64,000 nt of DNA from Ophiodon elongatus (taxonomy: Eukaryota > Chordata > Actinopteri > Perciformes > Hexagrammidae), in the NCBI GenBank assembly GCA_016806645.1, contig JACSYO010001377.1, positions 5,001-69,000 on the forward strand, read 5' to 3'. Positions 1-21,997 of this stretch are shown in pieces. Under the pieces are notes generated by a model. It saw only the letters and a program-made list of their open reading frames with translations. It made no database searches and had not been told where the DNA came from. The position numbers and the translations under genes were made by a program. Each line of letters starts with the position of its first letter. The first letter of the stretch is position 1.

Positions 1-92
<92 letters not shown>
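1..92. repeat. (AC)n microsatellite
   Basis: An uninterrupted AC dinucleotide tract at the left edge, so its true length is unknown. A second, impure CA/CG tract lies at 229-262. The stretch between them, and from 263 to 459, is AT-rich single-copy-looking sequence in which no gene was seen. Confidence 0.98.
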
Positions 93-95
<3 letters not shown>

Positions 96-459
96 AATGC
101 GTCACGGTTACACTTCAGTAACTACCAGTTCCCTTTCAGTGGTGAGATTCTTCACTGGATTAAGAAGTAAACGTCTAAACATCGTGACAGTAGTTCACTA
201 GTGCAGCGTACAGGACGTACCAGAGTGAGCGCACGCGCACGCACACGCACACGCACACGCTTATGAATCTATTTAATCAACTTCTTTCCATTTGTATGAC
301 TCCAACACTTATAACACTTATAATTAAAGTTAATTTATTCGGTTTCAGCAGACGTCTCACTCATCGTGTTCGTGATGATTGTCACGTTTAAAAGGGAAAA
401 CTGGAAAGTTGAATTTAATGCCAAACGATGAAGAAAAGGCCGGAGGATTCCTCCTCCGG

Positions 460-2318
460 ACATGAACCATGGACATGAACCATGGGCATGAGCATGGACC
501 ATGGACATGAACCATGTCCATGAGCCATGAACCATGGACATGAACCATGGGCATGAGCATGGACCATGGACATGAACCATGGACATGAACCATGGGCATG
601 AACCATGGACATGAACCATGGACATGAACCATGGACATGGACATGGACATGGACATGGACATGAACCATGGACATGGACATGAACCATGGACATGGACAT
701 GAACCATGGACATGAACCATGGACATGAACCATGGACATGGACATGGACATGGACATGGACATGGACCATGAACCATGGGCATGAACCATGGACATGAAC
801 ATTAACCATGGACATGAACCATGGACATGAACCATGGACATGAACCATGAACCATGGACATGAACCATGGACATGGACATGAACCATGGACATGAACCAT
901 GGACATGGACATGAACCATGGACATGGACATGAACCATGGACATGGACATGAACCATGGACATGGACATGAACCATGGACATGGACATGGACATGGACAT
1001 GGACATGGACATGAACCATGGACATGAACCATGGACATGAACCATGGACATGGACATGAACGTGAACCATGGACATGAACCATGGACAAGAACCATGGAC
1101 ATGAACCATGGACATGAACCATGGACATGAACCATGGACATGGACATGAACGTGAACCATGGACATGAACCATGGACATGAACCATGGACATGAACCATG
1201 GACATGAACCATGGACATGAACCTAACCATGGACATGAACCATGGACATGGACATGAACCATGGACATGGACATGAACCATGGACATGAACCATGGACAT
1301 GGACCATGGACATGGACATGGACATGGACATGGACCATGAACCATGGACATGAACCATGAACCATGGGCATGAACCATGGACATGAACATTAACCATGGA
1401 CATGAACCATGGACATGAACCATGGACATGAACCATGGACATGAACCATGGACATGGACATGGACCATGAACCATGGACATGAACCATGGACATGAACCA
1501 TGGACATGGACATGAACCATGGACATGAACCATGGACATGGACATGGACATGGACATGAACCATGGACATGAACCATGAACCATGGACATGAACCATGGA
1601 CATGAACCATGGACATGGACATGAACCATGGACATGAACCATGGGCATGAACCATGAACCATGGGCATGAACCATGGACATGAACATGAACCATGGACAT
1701 GGACATGGACATGAACCATGGACATGAACCATGGGCATGAACCATGGGCATGAACCATGGGCATGAACCATGGACATGAACATTAACCATGGACATGAAC
1801 CACGGGCATGAACATGAACCATGGACATGAACCATGGGCATGAACCATGGGCATGAACATTAACGATGTACATGAACCATGGGCATGAACATTAACCATG
1901 GACATGAACCATGGACATGAACATGGACATGGACATGAACCATGGGCATGAACATTAACCATGGACATGAACCATGGACATGAACATGGACATGGACATG
2001 AACATGGACATGAACCATGGACATGGACATGAACCATGGACATGGACATGAACCATGGGCATGAACCATGAACCATGAGCATGGACATGATCCATGGACA
2101 TGAACCATGGACATGAACCATGGACATGAACCATGGACATGAACATGAACCATGGACATGGACATGAACCATGGACATGGACATGAACCATGGACATGAA
2201 CCATGGACCATGGACATGAACCATGGGCATGAACCATGGACATGAACATGAACCATGGACATGGACATGAACCATGGACATGGACATGAACCATGGACAT
2301 GAACCATGGACATGGACC
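460..2318. repeat. 1.9 kb minisatellite, 13-bp unit mixed with 6-bp units
   Basis: The array is built from CATGAACCATGGA (13 bp) interspersed with CATGGA hexamers and rare variants. Because 13 is not a multiple of 3 and the minus strand of the unit has no stop codon, several overlapping minus-strand reading frames of 100-500 codons arise, all composed of MVHVHGSCPWFMS-like cycles. These are arithmetic by-products of the repeat and not genes. The array lies downstream of the rab35 stop codon. Confidence 0.96.
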
Positions 2319-2883
2319 TGAACGTGACTATGGTGGAAACATCTTTTTGGGTTCTGGACTAAACAAAGTGAACATCTGGAGCTCCGCCTGCTGATTGATG
2401 GGACTCGTTAGTGGCATTCCTGTAACAAACATTAATAATTCATCATTCTTAGAACCTTGAGAGCAGATCGTTTGGCTGAAAGGTCGCGAACTCATTCAAA
2501 TCAAAAAAGTGTGCACGTGTAATAAAAAAAAAAGGGTCATTTCATGTTAATCTGCCCGTTGGCGTCGGAGACGTCTCGAAGGCACCGACCAGGAAGAGGG
2601 AGTCGTGGTGAACGGGCTAGAACCTCACAGAACCTCCGGAAGGATCCTTCAACTTAGACGACCTCCAGGCGACCTCCAGGCGACCTCCAGGCGACCTCCA
2701 GGCGACCTCCAGGCGACCTCCAGGCAGTCAGTGCTTCAAACACTCGTCTCCTAACTAAGGCACCTTTTCCCAATCTTCTTTAAATGCTCTCTCATGGAGG
2801 CAGCGCCGTGGTCCGGGGGTCAGAGGTCGGTCCGGGGGTCGGAGGTCGGGGGTCCGGGGGTCGGAGGTCGGCGGTCCGGGGGC
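2319..2883. other. rab35 3' flank / probable 3' UTR
   Basis: This stretch lies immediately 3' of the rab35 stop on the minus strand. It holds six perfect copies of GACCTCCAGGC (11 bp, 2660-2725) and a short GTCCGGGGGTCGGAG-type repeat at about 2812-2880. No clear minus-strand AATAAA was found within about 500 bp of the stop, so the transcript end is not placed. Confidence 0.5.
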
Positions 2884-5800
2884 TCAGCAGCACTTCTTGC
2901 CTCTCTTCCTGCGGTCGCGGTCGCGTTGGGCGTTGATGTTCACCGTGTCTTTCTCCCGCTCGCGCTCCCGCTCCGCCCGGCTCTGGCTCTGCTTCTTGGC
3001 CCGGAGCACCATGAGGGTGAAGGCCATGAACATCTGGACCAGAGAGACGGGACCATTAACACCAGCAAGGAGAGACCTGCCCCTTTAAATACAGAGGCCA
3101 CGCCCCCCCGTTGCTCATATGCAAATGAGCTCATACGCAGACATGTGGGGCTAAATTGGCCCCTTTTTATGCAAATTAACCACAAACAGTTTAACCATAA
3201 ACATGAAAAATAAATGAGTAATGCTCCCACACGTTATTGTTGAAAATGCATCAGAAAAAAAAATTAAAATAAGGTTGCTGTGTAGAAATAATAAATAATT
3301 ATTTCTCCTCCGTGCTGTGAAATGATCCATAACTATTTGAGTTATTTGGGAACAATCAGTCAAACGACTGAACATTAATCTGCAACTAAACCATCTTTCA
3401 GTCTTGTTTTATTTATTTATTTTAATAATTGTTGCGTTTTTTGTCTTCCATAAAACAAAGTGAAAAAGGCTTCAGTAACATTACCAGGTCAACAGAATAA
3501 TACAAAGATGTTAATATGAAATATTAAAGTTACCTCTTCTACGTTCGTGTTCTCTTTGGCGCTGGTCTCGAACACCCGGACCCCCATCGACTCCCCGAAC
3601 CGCAATGCATCCTGGGTATCCACCTGCTTCCTGGCCGGGTCGTCGTTCTTGTTTCCCACTGAGAGATAAAAAAATAAATCATCTTTATTTCTACTCTTAC
3701 CTTTTTATTATCGTATGAAAAAGACTAAAACCAACGAGGAGTTTTACTTTAAGTATTTACTGAGTAGACCTCGACTCCGAAGGGTTAAAACTAACATTAA
3801 GTCATACTTTTATATTTGGGTGGAGCTGAAATCATTAAATTCCATTTGAAGCTCACATTTTAGACAATTACAGAACACAGGAAGTCATTTTCACCAGCAG
3901 GAACATTTTAATTCAGTAACATTTATATTTCAGCAACAGTAACTTTGGCCAAACCAACGTATAAACTATTTAATATTTATACAAAGTATGACACAAACTG
4001 CAGTGCGTTCCAACTGCATGGTTTGAGGGTTTAATGAATGCGAGGTTTAAACAATTAACCGTGAGATAGAATTATTACGGTACAGTTAAGAGGAAAAACA
4101 TGGACGCTCACATGATTAATGTACTAAAGAAAACATTAATGTACTAAAGACAACATAGTAGCCCTAAAATAATACTTTAAAATACATAAACTGAGAGGAG
4201 GTTGTTTATTTACATTTGTGATAAACTACTTTCATTCAGAGGATCAGACGAGTTACGTAATGTATGAAGTTATGTGACCCCCGGTCACGTGACCCAGTCA
4301 GGTGACCCCCGGTTATGTGACCCAGTCATGTGACCCCCGGTCATGTGACGTATGGCTGGAGTTTACTTCAAACTAACTTCATTAATGTAGCATGTAGTAC
4401 ATACTGACCTAGTACATACTGACCTAGTACGTAGTACGTACTGATGACCGAGTATGTACAATGTATGTACTACATTCTGACCTAGTACGTACTACATACT
4501 GACCCGAATACGTACTACATACTGACCTAGTACGTACAATGTATGTACGACATACCGACCTAGTACGTACTACATTCTGACCTAGTACGTACTACGTACT
4601 ACATTCTGACCTAGTACGTACTACATTCTGACCTAGTACGTACTACATACTGACCTAGTGAGTACTACATTCTGACCTAGTGATACGTACTACATACTGA
4701 CCTAGTACGTACTACATCTGACCTAGTATCTACACCTGACCAGTAGTACTCCGAGTACTACATCCTGACCTAGTGAGTACTACATCCTGACCTAGTGAGT
4801 ACTACATCCTGACCTAGTGAGTACTACATCCTGACCTAGTGAGTACTACATCCTGACCTAGTGCGTACTACATCCTGACCTAGTGAGTACTACATCCTGA
4901 CCTAGTGAGTACTACATCCTGACCTAGTGAGTACTACATCCTGACCTAGTGAGTACTACATGGAGGACTCACCCAGGATCTTGCAGACGTTGTCACAGTT
5001 CTGGGAGATTTCATTCAGCCACCGCTTCACGTTGACGAAGGACTCTGGGTTGGTCACGTCGTACACGATGATGACGCCGTGGGTGTTCCTGTAGTACCTG
5101 GACACAAGGGAAGAGGAGACTCAGCGACTCGGTTCTCCACCTGGAGGAAGATGAGGAAGACGAGGAAGACGAGGAAGACGAGGAGGGTTCTGGTGTGAAG
5201 GTCCTTACGTGGACGTGATGGTTCTGAATCTCTCCTGACCCGCCGTGTCCCAGATCTGCAGCTTCACCCGCTCGCCATCGATGTCCACCGTCCGGATCTT
5301 AAAGTCGACCCCGATGGTGGTGATGTAGCTGCCTGCAGGACACAAACAAACAAACAAACAAACAAACATCATGTACGTGAGATTAAGATTCAGACAAACA
5401 AACTGCATCATGTATCATGTAAATGAGCCAACGTCATGACGACTGTAAATTAGCATAATTAACGCCCCCATAACACCACATAAGGCTCCGCCTCCTGCCC
5501 CACATCATATAACGAAGTCTTTGGTCTGAACCAGCGAGACGTCCACGAGGGGCTCGAATCCTTTAAGATGTTCAAACTGATACGGTCTCGTTACTCAACA
5601 GCATTAACAGCCTTTTGAAATGAATAGCGACCTCGTTAGGAGACGTGAAAACAGTTAGAATCACGTTAGAATATATCGCAGAGGCACTAAAATATATTAA
5701 ATATATAAATATTATGAGATGTAATTTAACACAATGTGTTTGAGGAGGACGGCGTTCTCTACGTCCCAAATGTCTGTTTGTCCAGACTGGTGTCTCTGGA

Positions 5801-7584
5801 GCTCCCGTCCTCTGAGGGACACTAACGAGCTTCTACTACTAACGAGCCCCTACTAACGAGCTCCTACTACTAACAAGCTCCTACTACTAACGAGCCCCTA
5901 CTAACGAGCTCCTACTACTAACGAGCCCCTACTACTAACGAGCTCCTACTACTAACGAGCACCTACTACTAACGAGCTCCTACTAACAACCCCAACAACC
6001 CTACTAACGAGCTCCTACTAACAAGCTCCTACTAACAAGCTCCTCCTACTAACAAGCTCCTCCTAACAAGCTCCTCCTACTAACAAGCTCCTACTAACAA
6101 GCTCCTACTAACAAGCTCCTCCTACTAACAAGCTCCTACTACTAACGAGCTCCTACTAACGAGCTCCTACTAACAAGCTCCTACTAACAAGCTCCTCCTA
6201 CTAACGAGCTCCTACTAACAAGCTCCTACTAACGAGCTCCTACTAACAAGCTCCTACTAACAAGCTCCTCCTACTAACAAGCTCCTACTAACAAGCTCCT
6301 CCTACTAACGAGCTCCTACTAACAAGCTCCTACTACTAACAAGCTCCTACTAACGAGCTCCTACTAACAAGCTCCTACTAACGAGCTCCTACTAACAAGC
6401 TCCTACTAACAAGCTCCTCCTACTAACGAGCTCCTACTAACAAGCTCCTACTAACAAGCTCCTACTACTAACGAGCTCCTACTAACAAGCTCCTACTACT
6501 AACAAGCTCCTACTAACAAGCTCCTACTACTAACGAGCTCCTACTAACAAGCTCCTACTAACGAGCTCCTCCTACTAACAAGCTCCTACTAACGAGCTCC
6601 TCCTACTAACGAGCTCCTACTAACAAGCTCCTACTAACAAGCTCCTACTACTAACAAGCTCCTACTAACAAGCTCCTCCTACTAACGAGCTCCTACTACT
6701 AACGTGCTCCTACTAACGAGCTCCTCCTACTAACGAGCTCCTACTACTAACGAGCTCCTACTACTAACGAGCTCCTCCTACTAACAAACTCCTACTAACA
6801 AGCTCCTCCTACTAACGAGCTCCTACTAACAAGCTCCTCCTACTAACGAGCTCCTCCTACTAACGAGCTCCTAACCCACCGCAGGTCCCTGAGGAGTAAA
6901 AGGAGGCGTAGCGTCACTGGACTCACCGGAGAAGGAGCTGTCTGCAAAGCGGAGCAGGAGGCTGCTTTTCCCCACATCTGAGAGGGAGAAGATCAAAGGG
7001 AGCAGATCAGTACGTACATTAATATCATAACAAACGTGACCAATCAGGAACAGAGCAGCCAGTCATATATATATAAATATATAAATATAAAGAGCAACCT
7101 GGTTATGTCACGAAACACACACAGGAGGGCCGGAGAGCAGAAGTGAAACCGAATAGAAACGAGGGGAAAGGTTGAACTCACACCGCCTTCAAGGGTGTGA
7201 TTTTAAAAAAGAAACAATAACACGAAAATAATCTGCTGGCGAACGAGAGAACCAGCGGAGACTTGTTGAGACCTGACGAACCAGAATGAAGTATGAAGAG
7301 ATATCAGTTCATCTCACGAGGTACGAACACAACACAACGGATTAAAGTAACTTTGCATTGAAACACCAGGATGTACCGTCAGAGCCCGATGACTCGCATC
7401 GCAACGTTAGCGGCTTAAGTTATTAAAAAGGTTGGTTAAAAAACAAGCCAAACAAATCTAAATCTTTTAATATATTTAAAACCACTTTCATAAGAAGACG
7501 GTCTCTAAGTCAAAAGGAAAAGCACTGACTGGAGTCTCCGATGATGAGCAGCTTGAAGAGGTGGTTGTAGTCCTTCGCCGCCAT
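2884..7584 (-). CDS. rab35: Rab35-type small GTPase, 6 coding exons, 209 aa
   Basis: Coding exons on the minus strand are 7530-7584, 6927-6977, 5209-5332, 4973-5097, 3534-3658 and 2884-3033, all with GT-AG introns and totalling 630 nt. The product is a prenylated Rab GTPase. Visible motifs are the P-loop GDSNVGKS (residues 16-23), switch I with TTIGVDF (40-46), WDTAGQE (63-69), NKND (121-124), ETSAK (149-153) and a C-terminal CC (208-209) for geranylgeranylation. The switch and interswitch sequence fits Rab35 (RFRTITSTYY, SFVNVKRWL, VGNKNDDP) better than Rab1 or Rab8. Family knowledge: Rab35 controls fast endocytic recycling and actin/PIP2 at the plasma membrane. Length is close to human Rab35 (201 aa); the tail is longer and Arg/Glu-rich. 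Residue 19 is Asn where mammalian Rab35 has Gly. Which teleost paralogue this is cannot be decided here. Confidence 0.92.
4398..4962. repeat. Minisatellite in rab35 intron 4
   Basis: A tandem array of roughly 20-22 bp units around TGACCTAGTRMGTACTACAT. It is degenerate on the left and nearly homogeneous on the right (22-bp unit). It stops about 10 bp from the donor side of exon 4 (exon edge 4973). A related degenerate GTGACCCCCGGTCA repeat lies at about 4273-4347. Confidence 0.93.
5333..5819. other. Remainder of rab35 intron 2
   Basis: The stretch contains a short (CAAA)n tract at about 5341-5368 and otherwise unremarkable AT-rich intron sequence. No gene or RNA was recognised. Confidence 0.6.
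5820..6873. repeat. Minisatellite in rab35 intron 2
   Basis: About 1.05 kb of CTCCTACTAACAAG / CTCCTACTAACGAG units (14 bp, with 17-bp variants gaining an extra CTA or CTC). It fills most of the intron between exons 3 and 2. On the coding (minus) strand the units read as purine-rich AG/GT-containing sequence. Confidence 0.95.
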
Positions 7585-8240
7585 CTGGACGGCCTCGTTC
7601 TGGATTCACAGGTAGAATCCGTTTCATAGGAGGAGGTGGTCTTAATGCCCCCCCGCCCCCCCTCCAGTGGTTTGATCCTCCGAGAGCAGCACAGAAGGCC
7701 TCCGAGTTCCAGTTGAGTTTCTGCAGCTTGTAGTTTTATTTTTGGAGGTTTTTAATCCTCTTTTAAGCTTTTGGTGTCGAGGTCGTTCTTCACGTCACCC
7801 TCACAGCGAAGCCGCGGCGAGCCGGCGGAAAACGAAGCGTCAGCGCGGGTTCCTGCATGCCGGGCGGCCGCGTGGTTCCGCCTTAGTTCCAGTTCCACCC
7901 GGCGGCTCTCCGGAGGGGGGTTTCCAGCTCGTGACGACTCATCGGTTTCTCCTCTTCACAGTTTCCCTCAGTGACTCCTTCCTCCTTCGGACGCAAGCTC
8001 ACAGCCAATAGGAGTCTGAGCATTAGCTCACAAGTCAGGCTTCATGATGGGGAGGGAGAGGGGGGGTCGGAGGTCAGGGGTCAGAGGGGGGGAGGAGGGG
8101 GGATCAGAGGGGCAACGTGGCACTTTGTGGACAGACAGCTGATCATAAAGTCACTTATTTCCAGTTGTCCTAGTTGGCTCCGCCCCTTTATCGCTCGTTG
8201 GCTCCGCCCCTTTATCGCTCGTTGGCTCCGCCCCTTTTTA
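7585..8240 (-). promoter_or_regulatory. rab35 5' flank: GC-rich promoter zone with three tandem GC boxes
   Basis: Immediately upstream of the rab35 start codon (minus strand) the sequence becomes CpG-rich (about 7780-7930). Further upstream, a 24-bp unit containing GGCTCCGCCCC is repeated three times in tandem (8173-8238). This is the complement of GGGGCGGAGC, an Sp1/KLF-type GC box. The transcription start was not located. The promoter call is inference from position and composition. Confidence 0.5.
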
Positions 8241-8534
8241 GACGTTCCCCTCAGTCGCGGTTCCCTCAGGTCCGTCTTCGGGTTCCACTTCAGGTCCTAT
8301 GATGTTCAGCCGAAGCGTCGTCCGGTCCCGGTTTCATGAAGCGAAGCGGAGTCTCACTTCTTCAGGTGCTGAACAACAAGAGAGAAAACAACAACAACAA
8401 CAACAACAACAAGTTAAAATAAACACATCAAATCAGGATGTTAACCACCGTGGAACGTAACTAAATACATCTCAGAGGTACATGTTGTACTTTATACTAC
8501 ATTTATGACAACTTTAGTTACTTCCTGTCCAGAT

Positions 8535-9186
8535 GTGATGATGAATGTTTATGATAAACTGAAGGATGAAGTGTTCCTCTTTGTATTTAATGTGATAAAC
8601 TGAAGGATGAAGTGTTCCTTTATGTGATGAATGTTTATGATAAACTGAAGGATGAAGTGTTCCATGTGATGAATTTATGATAAACTGAAGGATGAAGTGT
8701 TCCTGTGTGTATTTAATGTGATAAACTGAAGGATGAAGTGTTCCTCTGTGTATTTAATGTGATAAACTGAAGCATGAAGTGTTCCTCTGTGTATTTAATG
8801 TGATAAACTGAAGCATGAAGTGTTCCTTATGATAAACTGAAGATGAAGTGTTCCTCTGTGTATTTAATGTGATAAACTGAAGGATGAATGTTCTATGAGT
8901 GTTTAATGTGATAAACTGAAGGATGAAGTGTTCCTGTGTGTATTTAATGTGATAAACTGAAGCATGAAGTGTTCCTCTGTGTATTTAATGTGATAAACTG
9001 AAGCATGAAGTGTTCCTCTGTGTATTTAATGTGATAAACTGAAGCATGAAGTGTTCCTCTGTGTATTTAATGTGATAAACTGAAGCATGAAGTGTTCCTC
9101 TGTGTATTTAATGTGATAAACTGAAGCATGAAGTGTTTCTTTATGTGATGAATGTTTATGATAAACTGAAGGATGAAGTGTTCCTT
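8535..9186. repeat. Minisatellite, about 41-bp unit
   Basis: Repeated units centred on GATAAACTGAAGGATGAAG followed by TGTTCCTCTGTGTATTTAATG, with internal deletions in some copies. A short CAA tract (8387-8412) lies to its left. Reading frames in the array are repeat artefacts. Confidence 0.93.
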
Positions 9187-11792
9187 TCTGGGGAGTTAAA
9201 GGTAACAAAGTGAAGGAGTGCTGTGTGTACTCTCCTTACCTTCCTCCCTGCTCCTCAAACAACAGCTGAGTCACTAAATATAACTCCCTCTTCCTACACT
9301 TAGCCGTTAGCCCTCTAGCAACAATAAAAGCCTCCCGTTGCCTCCACATGGCAATGAGCTGAATCCGGAAGTCAAACAGGAGTTTGCTGAGTCCTGTCAG
9401 CTCACGTTGGAACAGTTTTCCATGAAAACAGGAAGTATGATGATTGATGGGACCTGGCTAATGCGAGCTGATCTATCGCCACTTAAAAACCCGCAATTTA
9501 ATTATGATTTACATGCCAGCAATGATAAACACACCTTGTTAAGTGCAATTTAAAATAGTGTCGAGTCCTGTATTAGTCGCCATTCAATTCGGCTTAGTTG
9601 AAATCTCACAAGCTGCACTTATTTCACAGTTGTGTGAAGTACAGCTAATTATTTATACAAGTTTAAATCAATACACTATTGTATTTATAGATAAGACGAA
9701 TTAAAGAAGGATACCGACCGTTTGAGACAAAGAGTCTAAATTAATTTAATACGGGGTGACGGCACTTACCGGTGGACGAGAAGATTGTTTTCCCAATATT
9801 TTGAACGTAGTCTGGGGTAAAATGCCCGAGAACACGAAACGACTTGGATCCGTGTCTGCAGGTCAAACAGAAACAGACGGATCCTCCACATCGCCACCGT
9901 TTAACCCTAACTCCACCTTAAACTGACCTCTACGTGAGATTAACCTTTAATCCGGCTCTACTGGAGACTTGGCTGACCGACAACTCACACTGAGGGAGCG
10001 ACACGCCAAACGCCCTCTGGAAATCTCTTATTTCTCGGATATTCGATGTAATGCTAACGCTTTTAAGGCTTCTCGTTGCTGGTTCTCATTTGAAAGTATC
10101 TATCTACTGGTCGTTCTTCAATTCGGCCCACGTTAAAAACACAAATGCGGACGTTAAACTATTTTAAATAACCACCTAAAGTTTCGGTTGCTGTGACGTT
10201 AGGCCCGCCGACACGGCCCGCCGACACCGAGACGTCGGGAAACTTCTCCCTCCTCCTCGGAACTTTGAACCGGACCTTCAACGAGCTAAACTCACTGTGG
10301 CGGCTCACCGGCAGCTGCTCTCGGTGCTCGGTCCCCGGCTCTCGGTGCTCGGTCCCCGGGTCACGCTCACAGGTCCGCGGTAGACGTTGTTCGTGTCCCG
10401 GTAGAGTCGGAGCGTCTCCCCGCCGACCACACCTGATGTCCGCAGCTGATGACCCACTCTCATCATATGATGCTGCGTTCACGGCCTGTGGGGAAATCCT
10501 GCACCGCTCAATCCCAGGGGGCTAGATTTATTTTTATTTTTAAAACACTTAAATTTGTTTTTTGTAAGGTTCCACAGAAATAAAGGAACCCATGTATTGT
10601 CTTATTAAATTAAATAGTTATTCTGTCTTTATATATATTTCAGTTATTGTGGATTCTTTACTGTTTATTATCGCTTATTTCCTTATTTATAACACTTGTT
10701 TTGATCTTGTTCCTGTTACCACGCCGCTGTAAACCCTGTACATTTCCCAATAAAGGATTATCTTATTTTAATCTTAAATCTATCTTCTTTCCACCAAAAG
10801 AGTACAAAACCAGTCAGGTGACTTCACTGCTACAACCTGCTGCAGCTCTCACAGTAATACATGCTGAATTATTATTATTATATAAGATGATATGTATATA
10901 TATAATATATATATAAATGATACCAGCACTAACGACACGCCTCACACTGATGTCGCAATCACAGTTTCAACGTTGCAACAGCTGAAGTCTAATGTTGTGC
11001 AACCTCACATCCTGTTTCAGGAAAACTAGAATCCCTATGTTAAGGTGAGTGAACGGTAATAATAATATCCTCTTCGTAGAGGATTAAAAGCAGCACAATA
11101 AATAAAATGTGCCTTAAATACTTTATTAAAAACACACCGCTCTTTTGGAGCAGGAACCTCTTTAAACAGGATTTTCACCCGAAGCCTCTTTTATTTGCTT
11201 GAAAATAAGAAAAAAAACACCAACATTTAAATCATGCTATATATCGTTTACACTGAGAAATGTGATTATATATTTTTTGCATTAAATAAAAGATATATAT
11301 GGAAATAATCCACCCAAATTAGGAATTATTATGTTTAAACTGAATTAGTTCACACTACTTTAAAAGGTTGAAGGATAAATGAGCTCTATTCTATATTTGT
11401 TAATGTAAACAAACCTCAACACAACAACGTGAGTCGTATCGACCTGCTGAAGATAAACTCTTTAAAAACACAAATGTGTAGTTTCATGTTTAAAAAATAA
11501 ACTTCCTAAAGCAGCTGGTTACTGTTGCTTTAAGAGGAAATATTACATTTGTTTGGGGACTATTTTCACGGTGGCTTAATCCACATCTGGTGCTCCAGTG
11601 AGTATTTGTATGAGGTATTATATATTATTTATTATTTAGTGTGATACACACAATAAGTGTTCGTGGCTACATTTATTGTTGATTTTGGGTCTTTTTGTGT
11701 GATTTATTGATAAAGAAAATACCACCAAACCTTTTCCTTAAGTTTTACATCCACATGTAAAAATTCCACACAAATAAAATGTACAATTGTCT
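9187..11792. other. Spacer between rab35 and srrm2
   Basis: Apart from the candidate exon, the only compositional feature is a CpG-rich patch at about 10190-10460 that includes a direct repeat of GCTCTCGGTGCTCGGTCCCC (10317-10358). From 10520 to 11790 the sequence is AT-rich with no supported gene. A plus-strand open frame at 9338-9553 has no recognisable motif and is not called. Confidence 0.5.
9770..9855 (-). other. Candidate unassigned exon
   Basis: The minus strand shows a pyrimidine-rich acceptor ending CTGCAG immediately before 9855 and a consensus donor GTAAGT immediately after 9770. The 86-nt interval between them is open in all three frames. Other minus-strand signals nearby are a possible short terminal exon at 8354-8368 (acceptor TTGTTGTTCAG, then four codons and TGA), a donor-like GTGAGT at about 9988, and an ATG-initiated segment with a donor at 10433-10482 inside a CpG-rich patch. 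No encoded protein family was recognised. It may be a small gene, an upstream noncoding exon of rab35, or chance. Confidence 0.25.
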
Positions 11793-11798
11793 TTTATT
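11793..11798 (-). terminator. srrm2 poly(A) signal AATAAA
   Basis: The plus strand reads TTTATT, which is AATAAA on the minus strand, about 390 bp downstream of the srrm2 stop codon. This is a plausible 3' UTR length. Position and motif only; the cleavage site was not verified. Confidence 0.5.
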
Positions 11799-12183
11799 AA
11801 CCATTTTCAACAAAGAAATTAACCACGTTTTCAGTTCCTGCTCACATTAAATGGAAAGTTGAATCCGTTACATGATAATAAACAAAATACAGCCCGCTCA
11901 TATCTACAGGTATAACGCAACAAACAGTACGAGTACGGAGGAACATTGTCGAAGTTACATTTCACTGGACCGGACTTTTCTCACTCGGCTCATAAAAAGA
12001 AATGTACAAGCCAGCCACGGGTCGTCGTGGTTACGGGAGCGTCGTGGATGTGAGGGGCTCCGGCTCCGGCTCTGGTTCTGGTTCTGGTTCTGACCCCCCC
12101 CCACCACACACAGAGTCCACGCTATAGTCCAGTTCAACCCGGCCGGAGGGGAACAGAGAAACACAGGAGGAGACGGGTGGAGA

Positions 12184-21997
<9,814 letters not shown>

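Noticed and set aside
335..2313. Long minus-strand open frames (100-494 codons) rich in MVHVHGSCPWF
   Set aside because: They are cyclic translations of a 13/6-bp minisatellite with no stop in the unit; all frames are open, with no composition or motif of a real protein.
5545..5566. GGCTCGAATCC resembling a tRNA B box
   Set aside because: No A box or cloverleaf could be built around it.
9338..9553. 71-codon open frame MPPHGNELNPEV...
   Set aside because: No recognisable motif, no splice partners and no supporting context; length is compatible with chance.
10193..10525. 110-codon plus-strand frame in the CpG-rich patch
   Set aside because: No domain recognised; GC-rich sequence lowers stop frequency, and splice signals nearby favour the minus strand if anything.
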